The position numbers were made by a program, and so were the translations under genes. Source: Pseudomonadota bacterium (GTDB lineage Bacteria > Pseudomonadota > Gammaproteobacteria > Burkholderiales > Ferrovaceae). From it: 64,000 bases of DNA. The stretch covers positions 1 to 64,000 of the forward strand of contig JAKBLB010000005.1 in the NCBI GenBank assembly GCA_021832305.1, in the 5' to 3' direction. Shown here piece by piece: positions 37,193 to 45,366 of this stretch (position 1 is the first letter of the stretch; the number at the start of each line of letters is the position of its first letter). The notes under the pieces were generated by a model. It was not told the origin of the DNA. It made no database searches and worked only from the letters and a program-made list of their open reading frames with translations.

Positions 37193-38060
37193 GACCCAAC
37201 TGTTTGAGCAAGGTACCGTCTTCAGCCCAACCACTCTTGACCTTGACCCACAAACCGAGATAAACCTTAGACTCTAGGAATTTTTCGATCTGCAGACGGG
37301 CGGCAGTACCGATGGCCTTGAGACGACTGCCCTGCTGACCGATGAGGATGGCTTTTTGACCCGGATTGTCCACCAACAGGGTGGCTTCGATTCGAATCAA
37401 ACGCTTTTCCTGAACATATCGGTCGATCATCACTGCCGTGGCATAAGGCAATTCGTCTCCCAACTGACGAAAAATTTGTTCCCTGATGAATTCCCCCACA
37501 AAAAAACGTTCCGTTCTATCGCTGACCTGATCCGGTTCATATTGAAGCGGGCCTTCCGGCAAGTGTTGACCGAGATATCGGACCAGGGGGTCCAGGCTGG
37601 AACGCTGCAAGGCGCTGACCGGAAAAATGGCAGAAAACCGTGTTTCTTCCTGGCGTTCCTGCAAATAGTGGATCATCCGCTCCGAAGAAACGGCCCGATC
37701 CACCTTGTTGATCACCAGCAGGGGGCGTATCCCGGCCGGAATCTGCAGCAGAATGGCTTGATCTGCAGGGGTCCAACGCAGGGCCTCGACGACCATGACG
37801 ACCTGATCCACGGTTCCCAGAGCATCGGTCACACTCCGGTTCATGGAGCGGTACAGCATTCCCTCATGCTGCTGCTGAAAACCGGGAGTATCCACAAAGA
37901 TCATCTGGACTTCAGGCAGGGTCAGGATCCCTTGGACCTGAACGCGCGTAGTCTGTGCCCGACGGGAAGTAATGCTCAACTTCTGTCCTACCAACTGATT
38001 GAGAAGCGTGGATTTACCCACATTGGGGCGCCCTACCAGGGCAATGCGACCGACACGCAT
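37182..38060 (-). CDS. era: GTPase Era
   Basis: About 292 residues. The GTPase motifs GRPNVGKST, DTPGF and NKVD are present, followed by a C-terminal KH RNA-binding domain (KAILIGQQGSRLKAIG). Era binds the 3' end of 16S rRNA and assists small-subunit assembly. ATG at 38060 follows the rnc stop by two bases; the track start at 38249 is inside rnc. Confidence 0.96.
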   Translation of the reverse strand: MRVGRIALVGRPNVGKSTLLNQLVGQKLSITSRRAQTTRVQVQGILTLPEVQMIFVDTPGFQQQHEGMLYRSMNRSVTDALGTVDQVVMVVEALRWTPADQAILLQIPAGIRPLLVINKVDRAVSSERMIHYLQERQEETRFSAIFPVSALQRSSLDPLVRYLGQHLPEGPLQYEPDQVSDRTERFFVGEFIREQIFRQLGDELPYATAVMIDRYVQEKRLIRIEATLLVDNPGQKAILIGQQGSRLKAIGTAARLQIEKFLESKVYLGLWVKVKSGWAEDGTLLKQLGHDF

Positions 38061-38062
38061 GA

Positions 38063-38734
38063 TCAGGTCTCCAGTTGTTGAAGGATATTGAGGGCAGCCT
38101 GCTGTTCCGCATCGCGCCGACTCCCTCCCTCCCCCAACGCTTCCTTGCCCTGCACCTGACAACGAACCCGGAAGTGGGGGGCATGATCCGCCCCTTCGCG
38201 CGCCAGCAATTCGTAGATGGGTAGAGGGTGACGACGCGCCTGCAGCCACTCCTGAAGACGAGTTTTTCCATCTTTATCGCCACCCTGCTGAAGCGCAGCG
38301 GAATCCAGACCGGCCTGTTCCAGAAGACGGGTGATGAGCGGGATCACCGGGGTCAACCCGCCATCCTGGTAGAGCGCTCCGAAAACGGCTTCCATGGCAT
38401 CTGCAAGAATGGAGGAACGCTGTCTTCCCCCACCTTGCAGTTCACCGCTGCCCAATCGGATCAGGGGAGCCAGATCGAGAAACTGAGCCATGCGATGGAG
38501 GGCTTCCCGATTGACCAGAAGCGAACGAACACGGCTCAATTCTCCTTCATTCCAATGCGGGTGACGTTCGTAGAGGACTTGGGCAGCGACCATATTGAGG
38601 ATGGCATCTCCCAGAAATTCCAACCGCTCGTTATGAAGGGCAGAGTGGCTGCGATGGGTCAATGCTTGCCTGAGCAGAGCGGCATCCCGAAAAGTGTAAC
38701 CCAGACGTTGTTCCAAACCTGTCGGAGAAGTCAC
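38063..38734 (-). CDS. rnc: Ribonuclease III
   Basis: 223 residues. The catalytic signature NERLEFLGDAIL is near residue 35, DAMEAVFGALYQD gives the second acidic cluster, and a C-terminal double-stranded RNA-binding domain follows (KTRLQEWLQ to DAEQQAALNIL). It processes rRNA precursors and structured transcripts. The start is GTG, 16 bases after lepB, and the gene lies directly before era as usual. Confidence 0.95.
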   Translation of the reverse strand: MTSPTGLEQRLGYTFRDAALLRQALTHRSHSALHNERLEFLGDAILNMVAAQVLYERHPHWNEGELSRVRSLLVNREALHRMAQFLDLAPLIRLGSGELQGGGRQRSSILADAMEAVFGALYQDGGLTPVIPLITRLLEQAGLDSAALQQGGDKDGKTRLQEWLQARRHPLPIYELLAREGADHAPHFRVRCQVQGKEALGEGGSRRDAEQQAALNILQQLET

Positions 38735-38750
38735 GATGGAACGGTCCGCA

Positions 38751-39728
38751 TCAGGGAATGGAACGCCCGATCCGGTGGAGATCCTGGAAGTTCATCCACA
38801 CCAGTACAGCCTTGCCCACAATATTTTCATCCGGAACAAAGCCCCAGTAGCGACTGTCTGAACTGCGGTCACGGTTATCCCCCATCACGAAATAATGCCC
38901 CTGGGGAACCTTGCAGGTAAATCCTTCGTCTCCATACACACAAGCCGAACGGAAGGGGAAATTACGAACTTCGGCGAGAAATACGGGAACTTGTCCGTCA
39001 AGGGTAATCATTTCATGGAGATGGGTCCCCAGCCGCTCAGAGTAATGATTGAATGTCGCATAGGTCAGAGGTTGATCCACATCCCCAAAGTTCCCGTCAT
39101 GGAGGGTGGGAACTTCCTGACCATTGATGATCAGACGCTTGTTGACATAGGTCACCACGTCACCCGGCAATCCCACAACCCGCTTGATATAGTTGGTGGA
39201 AGGATCCTTCGGATATTTGAAGACCATGACGTCGCCGCGTTGCGGTTGGTGCACCGGAATGAATACCCGATTGGTGATGGGCAGGCGCAAACCGTAATCA
39301 AACTTGTTGACAAGGATAAAATCGCCGATGCGTAGCGTGGGAATCATGGACCCCGAGGGAATCTTGAACGGTTCGAATAGAAAAGATCGAACCACGAATA
39401 CCGCCAGAATGACAGGAAAAAAACTTTTTGAAATTTCCAACCAAGGGGCATCCTGATGAGCTTCCATTCGCCCCCCCCGGCGCCAGCGCCACCTGTCCCA
39501 ACCCACCACCAGGCCCGTCAGAATGCTGGCGGACAGAAGAATTTCTGAAAACCCGGTGATCTTGAGCAAGAGGCCAAACCCGCACACGAATAAGAGCAAC
39601 CATGCTCCTTGAATCAGATTGTTCAGAGCCAAACTCGAAGGGGCCTGACGCCGACGCGCCAATAAATCCCACCCCACCACAGGTACGGACAGAATGAGGC
39701 CCGCAATCCCCCAATAAAACAGATCCAT
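38751..39728 (-). CDS. lepB: Signal peptidase I
   Basis: About 325 residues. Several N-terminal hydrophobic helices lead to the catalytic serine in PSGSMIPTL and the lysine in TNYIKRVVGLPGD; GDNRDRSSDSRYWGFVP is the conserved C-terminal box. It removes signal peptides at the outer face of the inner membrane. ATG at 39728 overlaps the lepA stop (TGATG); GTG one codon earlier is possible. Confidence 0.95.
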   Translation of the reverse strand: MDLFYWGIAGLILSVPVVGWDLLARRRQAPSSLALNNLIQGAWLLLFVCGFGLLLKITGFSEILLSASILTGLVVGWDRWRWRRGGRMEAHQDAPWLEISKSFFPVILAVFVVRSFLFEPFKIPSGSMIPTLRIGDFILVNKFDYGLRLPITNRVFIPVHQPQRGDVMVFKYPKDPSTNYIKRVVGLPGDVVTYVNKRLIINGQEVPTLHDGNFGDVDQPLTYATFNHYSERLGTHLHEMITLDGQVPVFLAEVRNFPFRSACVYGDEGFTCKVPQGHYFVMGDNRDRSSDSRYWGFVPDENIVGKAVLVWMNFQDLHRIGRSIP

Positions 39729-41521
39729 CACTTATTCTCCACTTGCAGGATGGCCAGAAAGGCTTCCTGAGGAATTTCCACACTGCCGACCTGTTTCATA
39801 CGCTTCTTCCCGGCTTTTTGCTTTTCCAGTAACTTTCGTTTGCGCGAAATATCGCCCCCATAGCATTTGGCCAACACATTCTTGCGCAGGGCCTTGACGT
39901 TCTCGCGCGCGATGATGTGGGCCCCGATGGTTGCCTGTACGGCCACATCGAACATTTGTCGAGGGATCAACTCGCGCATCTTGGCCACTAATTCCCGCCC
40001 ACGGTACTGGCTGTTGGCCCGGTGAACCACCAGAGACAAAGCGTCCACCCGTTCCCCATTGATGAGGATATCCAGTTTGACCAGATCAGCTGCACGGAAC
40101 GTCTTGAATTCATAATCCATGGAGGCATAGCCACGGCTGACGGATTTGAGTCGATCAAAAAAGTCCATGACTACCTCATTCAGAGGCAACTCGTAAGTAA
40201 GGACCACCTGCCGGCCCAAGTATTGCATGTCCACCTGAACGCCACGTTTCAGATTACACAGGGTGATCACCGGTCCCACATAGTCTTGAGGCAACAACAT
40301 GGTGGCCGTGATGATGGGTTCCCGAATTTCGGCGATTTTGGAGGGATCGGGCAAACGCGCCGGGTTCTCTATTTCCATCAGGGTCCCATCCTGCAACACC
40401 ACTTCATAAACCACGGTGGGTGCTGTGGTGATGAGATCCATATCATATTCGCGCTCCAATCGCTCCTGAACGATTTCCATATGGAGCAAGCCCAGATAGC
40501 CACAACGAAATCCGAATCCCAGAGCTTGTGAGGTTTCCGGTTCGAAGTGAAGCGATGAATCGTTCAAGCGAAGCTTTTCGAGTGCATCACGGAGTGCGTC
40601 GTACTGGTTTGTCTCTACCGGATAGAGGCCGGCAAACACCTGTGGCTTGATTTCTTTAAAGCCAGGCAAGGCGGTTTCTGCCGGACGCAGCGCCAGAGTG
40701 AGGGTATCTCCAACCCGCGCAGCCTGTAATTCCCGAATGCCTGCAATGACAAACCCCACCTCTCCCGCACTCAGGGATTCTCGAGACAATGATTTGGGTG
40801 TGAATACCCCGACCTGCTCACACAGATGAGTCGAGTGCGTGGACATCAGGAGTATCTTGTCGCGCGGACGCAACTTTCCTTCCATCACCCGCACCAGCAT
40901 CACCACCCCGACATAATTATCAAACCAGGAGTCGATGATGAGGGCTTTGAGCGGGGCGTCCACGGAACCCTGCGGCGCAGGAATGCGCGCAATGACGGCT
41001 TCCAGCACCTCCTCCACGCCAACACCGGTCTTGGCGCTGATCTGCAGGGCATTGGTCGCCGGAATGCCGATGATGTCCTCGATTTCCGCCATCACCCGCT
41101 CGGGTTCGGCAGAGGGTAAATCGATTTTATTGAGCACTGGAAAAACTTCCACACCCTGCTCGATGGCGGTATAGCAATTAGCAACGGTCTGGGCTTCCAC
41201 TCCCTGAGAGGCGTCCACCACCAGGATGGCCCCTTCACAAGCCGCCAGGGAACGCGATACTTCATAGGAAAAATCCACGTGCCCCGGAGTATCGATCAGG
41301 TTGAGGTGATAGATCTGACCGTCCTTGGCCTTGTACTCGAGTGCGGCAGTCTGGGCCTTGATCGTGATGCCGCGCTCTCGTTCCAGATCCATGCTGTCAA
41401 GGACCTGGGCCTCCATTTCACGCGCCGACAAACCACCGCACAACTGGATCAATCGGTCTGCCAGAGTGGACTTGCCGTGATCGATGTGGGCAATGATAGA
41501 AAAATTTCGAATCAATGACAT
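39728..41521 (-). CDS. lepA: Elongation factor 4 (ribosomal back-translocase)
   Basis: About 597 residues. GTPase motifs [17 protein letters not shown] and NKIDLP are in place, and the C-terminal LepA-specific domain ends with [25 protein letters not shown]. It acts on stalled or mis-translocated ribosomes. The ATG at 41521 follows GGAAGCAGG; the track start at 41551 would fall inside a terminator stem and is rejected. It is the first gene of an eleven-gene leftward run reaching pgsA, and its leader contains competing hairpins. Confidence 0.96.
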   Translation of the reverse strand: MSLIRNFSIIAHIDHGKSTLADRLIQLCGGLSAREMEAQVLDSMDLERERGITIKAQTAALEYKAKDGQIYHLNLIDTPGHVDFSYEVSRSLAACEGAILVVDASQGVEAQTVANCYTAIEQGVEVFPVLNKIDLPSAEPERVMAEIEDIIGIPATNALQISAKTGVGVEEVLEAVIARIPAPQGSVDAPLKALIIDSWFDNYVGVVMLVRVMEGKLRPRDKILLMSTHSTHLCEQVGVFTPKSLSRESLSAGEVGFVIAGIRELQAARVGDTLTLALRPAETALPGFKEIKPQVFAGLYPVETNQYDALRDALEKLRLNDSSLHFEPETSQALGFGFRCGYLGLLHMEIVQERLEREYDMDLITTAPTVVYEVVLQDGTLMEIENPARLPDPSKIAEIREPIITATMLLPQDYVGPVITLCNLKRGVQVDMQYLGRQVVLTYELPLNEVVMDFFDRLKSVSRGYASMDYEFKTFRAADLVKLDILINGERVDALSLVVHRANSQYRGRELVAKMRELIPRQMFDVAVQATIGAHIIARENVKALRKNVLAKCYGGDISRKRKLLEKQKAGKKRMKQVGSVEIPQEAFLAILQVENK

Positions 41522-41543
41522 CCTGCTTCCTGTGTAGACAAAA

Positions 41544-41565
41544 AAGGGCATCCAGCGATGCCCTT
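41544..41565 (-). terminator. Intrinsic terminator between degP and lepA
   Basis: Minus strand: AAGGGCATC, a GCTG loop, GATGCCCTT, with the T-tract (six T in total) ending 19 bases before the lepA ATG. The nine-base stem is perfect. It would end degP read-through, but also lies between the candidate lepA promoter and lepA itself. Confidence 0.8.
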
Positions 41566-41591
41566 CCGGGGAAGGAGCGCTGGAGCAGCGC
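41562..41591 (-). promoter_or_regulatory. Two hairpins upstream of, and overlapping, the lepA leader terminator
   Basis: Minus strand: hairpin 1 is GCGCTG-CTC-CAGCGC (41591-41577); hairpin 2 is CCTTCC-CC-GGAAGG (41575-41562), whose right arm uses bases of the terminator's left arm. The CCAGCG of hairpin 1 is also complementary to CGCTGG in the terminator loop region. These alternative pairings are what an attenuator would need; function is inferred only. Confidence 0.4.
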
Positions 41592-41604
41592 CCACAGACC
41601 CGCT

Positions 41605-41632
41605 ATTCTAGCCTAAAATCCAGAATAGTCAT
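41605..41632 (-). promoter_or_regulatory. Candidate lepA promoter
   Basis: Minus strand: ATGACT (41632-41627), 16-base spacer, TAGAAT (41610-41605). It lies just past the degP stop and would give a leader of about 75 bases carrying all three hairpins. Confidence 0.5.
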
Positions 41633-41643
41633 ACTGTTAGAAC

Positions 41644-43026
41644 TCACTGCAGGAGAAGAGTGATGAATTCTGGCGGACTATCTCCCCGTTTGACGAGCAA
41701 TGCCACACGCACCGGCCCCTTGAGTTTTTCCACCAACCGGTTGAATTCCCGGACTGAATGGCACTCATTGTTATTCATCGAAAGAATCTGGTCGCCCTGC
41801 TCCAACCCTACCTGCGCCGCTTCGCCTCGAACTCCCGTAATGATGACGCCCTCCTGTCCCTCTCCCGGATCCGCCACTGCCAGACCCAATCGGGCTGCCG
41901 GGCCAGCGGGGACACCCCCATGGATCGCCCTTCCGCCTTCGGCCTGAGCGATTTTTTCGGCGGGCATATTCCCCACCGATACGGACAGTGAATGCTCAGC
42001 ACCCTTACGCCAGATCACTGTAGAAACTTCGGAACCGGATTTGATCGCACTGACGATGCGCGGCAGATCAGTTTGATTGCTCACCGTCTTGCCGTCGAAG
42101 CGAAGAATGATATCGCTGGGGCGAATGCCGGCCCGTTCTGCCGGAGATCCTTTCTGAACGGCCACCACCAGCGCGCCTTCGGCTTTAGGCAAACCGAAGG
42201 AGTCGGCCAGTTCCTTGGTCACTTCCTGAATGACGACCCCCAGCCAACCTCGGCTTACCTTGCCATGAAGGCGCAGTTGATCGGCAACCTGAAGGGCGAC
42301 ATCGATGGGAATGGCAAAAGACAATCCCATGTATCCCCCCGTCCGGCTGTATATCTGGGAATTGATGCCGATCACCTCCCCTTTCATATCAAAAAGAGGT
42401 CCCCCTGAATTACCGGGATTGATGGGCACATCTGTCTGGATGAACGGTACCAGGGTTTCCTGGGGCAGAGATCGTCCTTTGGCACTGATGATGCCCTTGG
42501 TCACGGTGCTCTCGAAACCAAAGGGAGAACCAATCGCCACCACCCACTCCCCAACCCGCGCTTTGGCAGGATCCCCGGCTTTGATAGTGGGCAAACCGGT
42601 GGCATCGATCTTGAGTAGAGCCACATCGGTCTTGGGATCGATACCGATGACTTTGGCCTTGAATTCACGTTTGTCGAGCAGTTTGACGGTCACTTCGTCT
42701 GCACCCTGGACCACATGGCCGTTGGTCAGGATGTAACCCTCCGGGCGAATAATGAAGCCGGACCCCATGGAACTGGATTCCATGCCCTGACCTTGAGGTC
42801 CCATTTCAGGCACGGGTATCCCAAAGTTACGGAAAAACTCGAGCATGGGATCGTGTTCAGGAATCCTTGAATTGGTTTCTCCTTCGGAATGTGCCTTGGT
42901 GATGGCGCTGATGTTGACCACCGTATTGGATTCATGGTCCACGATATCGGTAAAGTCAGGCAGGTTTTCAGCCTGCGCCAGTCCCGTACCCAACACCAGC
43001 AGTCCGAGCAGTAACAATCGTTTCAT
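41644..43026 (-). CDS. degP: Periplasmic serine endoprotease, DegP/MucD (Do) family
   Basis: About 460 residues. A signal peptide ends at AQA. The trypsin-like domain has His in NGHVV, Asp in KTDVAL and Ser in GNSGGP; two PDZ domains follow (residues about 255-345 and 370-455). It degrades misfolded envelope proteins and, in the MucD role, tunes sigma-E. ATG at 43026 overlaps the rseB stop (TGATG). It is the last gene of rpoE-rseA-rseB-degP. Confidence 0.93.
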   Translation of the reverse strand: MKRLLLLGLLVLGTGLAQAENLPDFTDIVDHESNTVVNISAITKAHSEGETNSRIPEHDPMLEFFRNFGIPVPEMGPQGQGMESSSMGSGFIIRPEGYILTNGHVVQGADEVTVKLLDKREFKAKVIGIDPKTDVALLKIDATGLPTIKAGDPAKARVGEWVVAIGSPFGFESTVTKGIISAKGRSLPQETLVPFIQTDVPINPGNSGGPLFDMKGEVIGINSQIYSRTGGYMGLSFAIPIDVALQVADQLRLHGKVSRGWLGVVIQEVTKELADSFGLPKAEGALVVAVQKGSPAERAGIRPSDIILRFDGKTVSNQTDLPRIVSAIKSGSEVSTVIWRKGAEHSLSVSVGNMPAEKIAQAEGGRAIHGGVPAGPAARLGLAVADPGEGQEGVIITGVRGEAAQVGLEQGDQILSMNNNECHSVREFNRLVEKLKGPVRVALLVKRGDSPPEFITLLLQ

Positions 43027-44015
43027 CAATGTGTTTCCTCCGTTATGGTCATGGATTGTCCTATGGCGGTGACAACCTCTTGAGGAATCTCACCTACCAC
43101 CACGATGCGGTGCTGCCCAACCGTCCCGGAATAATAACTCAGTGCACTGGACTGGAGTCGTGCCTGAACCGGACGAAAATCTTCCCCTTGTAATGGCTTG
43201 ATGAATATTGAAAATGAAGACAATCCATCAGAAAATACCAGATGTTCGAAGGGCGCTCCCGGCACCGACGCCGACTGGATGGACATCTGCAGCACTTGGC
43301 CAAAACCCGAGGGCAAAGCCGGGATGCTCCACTGATAGGACAGACGATCTACCACAGGGGGAGGGAAAAAAACTTTTTTCCAATGGTTTGACTCTGGATA
43401 AGTGGATTTCAGGAGTTCCGGCGAAGTGGAGTCACCCTCGGAAACTTCAGTGAAGAGCAATGTTTCCAGAGGTTCATGGTGTTGATCATAGGTCACCGCC
43501 TTGAGAATCAAATCCGTGTTCGCATCAGCACAAAACTCGTGATCGAAACGTTGACGGTCCCGTGCACGGAGCAAAATGCGCTGACAATCCCGTCCTGCCA
43601 CACGATTCATCCCGACCCTGGAAATCTCGTAAAACCGGAGGTATTGCTCATAGGGAACTTCTATCAAAGCGGGAAAAAGACGCCGAGTGTAGCCTTTCTC
43701 GATGCGAATCTTATGTTGTACCGGATAATAGCAACGTGTTTCCTTGCCGTCTCGGATGATCTCTCGAGGACGCCCGTCCAGTACCTCGATGCGGGTCACT
43801 TCCTCTCCGTGAATATGGGTATGCACGATCCTGGACGATTCCATTTCGCTGCCGCGCTGAACCACATAGGTACCACTGTAGGATTGATCATGAGCTGCAT
43901 GACTCAATTGACCGAGCAAAGAGAGAGGGTCACTGACAAACTCGGATCCTGCTTGTACCACCCCACAGACCAGCAGGCCGATGATGGGAACAATCCCTTT
44001 GCCGAATGCCTTCAT
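43026..44015 (-). CDS. rseB: Sigma-E regulatory protein RseB/MucB
   Basis: About 329 residues with a signal peptide ending near VVQAGS. The lipoprotein-sensor-like N-terminal domain (YSGTYVVQRG, RCYYPVQHK) and the smaller C-terminal domain match RseB/MucB. It protects RseA from proteolysis in the periplasm and senses envelope signals. ATG at 44015 gives a normal signal peptide; GTG starts at 44045 and just after are possible but add an unusual N-terminus. Confidence 0.9.
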   Translation of the reverse strand: MKAFGKGIVPIIGLLVCGVVQAGSEFVSDPLSLLGQLSHAAHDQSYSGTYVVQRGSEMESSRIVHTHIHGEEVTRIEVLDGRPREIIRDGKETRCYYPVQHKIRIEKGYTRRLFPALIEVPYEQYLRFYEISRVGMNRVAGRDCQRILLRARDRQRFDHEFCADANTDLILKAVTYDQHHEPLETLLFTEVSEGDSTSPELLKSTYPESNHWKKVFFPPPVVDRLSYQWSIPALPSGFGQVLQMSIQSASVPGAPFEHLVFSDGLSSFSIFIKPLQGEDFRPVQARLQSSALSYYSGTVGQHRIVVVGEIPQEVVTAIGQSMTITEETH

Positions 44016-44044
44016 GATCGAGAAACGCACCCTTCCCGCACCCA

Positions 44045-44563
44045 CTATCGTTGAGCAATCGTTTGTGGCGTGTAATCGACAGTTTGGAACTCGGACAGCG
44101 GAGAACCCTGCCGATGCAATGCGACGAAGGTCTGAATGTCCTTGTCAGAAACGCTGTTTTCAATCAAAGCAGGCGCGCTGGGTTCTTGTTGTGCGATAAC
44201 CGGGTTGGTCGGCAAACCCGGTCGGAGCAAGGCCGTAGTCAGGACCACAACAGCAATGGCAGCGGCCATGGCCAGCCAGCGTCGTTGAGTCACCCCATCC
44301 AGCGGAACGGAGCCCACGGATGATTTACCGGGCACCAGCACCGTCGGTTCATCCTTGAGGGCCTGGGCTACCCGACCATGCAGGTGTACCGGGGGCAACT
44401 GAGGATCACGCAATGTTTCACCAATCAAATGAAAAGCGTACCATGATTCCTGCAAGACTGGATCGCGGCGGCATCCCCCGAGTAACCGGGGCAACTTCTC
44501 GTCGTCCAACTCTCCATCCATGGCAGCGGACAGGCGCTCCAGTTCCATATCTTCCATTACCAT
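44045..44563 (-). CDS. rseA: Anti-sigma-E factor RseA
   Basis: 172 residues. The N-terminal anti-sigma domain (ERLSAAMDGELDDEKLPRLL) is followed by one transmembrane helix (WLAMAAAIAVVVLTTALL, about residues 95-112) and a periplasmic tail. It holds RpoE at the membrane until cleaved. The ATG overlaps the end of rpoE by seven bases. Confidence 0.9.
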   Translation of the reverse strand: MVMEDMELERLSAAMDGELDDEKLPRLLGGCRRDPVLQESWYAFHLIGETLRDPQLPPVHLHGRVAQALKDEPTVLVPGKSSVGSVPLDGVTQRRWLAMAAAIAVVVLTTALLRPGLPTNPVIAQQEPSAPALIENSVSDKDIQTFVALHRQGSPLSEFQTVDYTPQTIAQR

Positions 44564-45168
44564 CTTTTGCTCCCCAAAACCTCCAGCAAGGGTTTCAATT
44601 TATGCGAAATGGCTTCCCGGGCCCGAAATATGCGGGAACGCACCGTTCCAATCGGGCAATTCATCATGGTTGCAATGTCTTCATAGGACAGACCTTCGAT
44701 TTCCCTCAAGCGAATGGCTGTTTTCAACTCCTCCGGAAGTGCTTCCATACTGTCGTTGACGGTGCGCGCCAATTCGCGGCTCAATAACTCCGCTTCCGGA
44801 GTATTCACGTCCTGAAGAAGATCATTGCCCTCATAGTATTCGGCTTCTTCCACCCCGATGGACGAGGGCATGCGACGCCCCTGATTCATGAGAAAGTTTT
44901 TTGCCGTATTGACACCGATACGGTAAAGCCAGGTATAGAAAGCCGAGTCCCCACGGAAAGAGCCCAATGCGCGGTAGGCCTTGATAAAGGCATCTTGCGT
45001 CACGTCTTCCGCCTCGGCCGGATCACGAACCAACCGTCCTATCAGGCGGAGCAACTTGCGTTGATACTTGATGACCAACAATTCAAAAGCCAGTTTATCC
45101 CCATGCTGAGCCCGTTCCACCAACTGCTGGTCAATTTCCCTTTCCGTGGCCGTGGGTACCGGAATCAT
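44557..45168 (-). CDS. rpoE: RNA polymerase sigma-E factor
   Basis: ECF sigma factor: region 2 (DVTQDAFIKAYRALGSFRGDSAFYTWLYRI segment) and region 4 (LSYEDIATMMNCPIGTVRSRIFRARE). It controls envelope stress genes, held off by RseA encoded next. The ATG at 45168 (AGGAACCC upstream) gives 203 residues, the usual length, with EREIDQQLVERA close to the N-terminus. An ATG at 45294 would add a 42-residue hydrophilic extension and has an AGGAGAAGGA further upstream; both starts are possible. The gene diverges from the ETF-QO gene. Confidence 0.93.
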   Translation of the reverse strand: MIPVPTATEREIDQQLVERAQHGDKLAFELLVIKYQRKLLRLIGRLVRDPAEAEDVTQDAFIKAYRALGSFRGDSAFYTWLYRIGVNTAKNFLMNQGRRMPSSIGVEEAEYYEGNDLLQDVNTPEAELLSRELARTVNDSMEALPEELKTAIRLREIEGLSYEDIATMMNCPIGTVRSRIFRAREAISHKLKPLLEVLGSKRW

Positions 45169-45366
45169 GGGTTCCTGAACCTCGGGCGATCCTGTAGAGG
45201 CCTGCCCAGTCATGTGGGAAGCCAGGGATAACACGCGCGTAGACGTTTGGGGCATGGGATCATCCTTGTTGTCGTTTTCCATCCTGTCATTCATGGACCA
45301 TTTCCTTCTCCTATTGGTTCCCCAAGTGTGGGTATAATTACTCCCTTTATTCCTCTGCCGTGATCC

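Noticed and set aside
41521-41598. Leader ORF of about 26 codons from a GTG, ending over the lepA start
   Set aside because: No ribosome binding site, no run of regulatory codons, and an open frame of this length is expected by chance.
45295-45366. Sigma-E autoregulatory promoter before rpoE
   Set aside because: No GGAACTT-type -35 with a matching -10 at 15-17 bases was found in this spacer.
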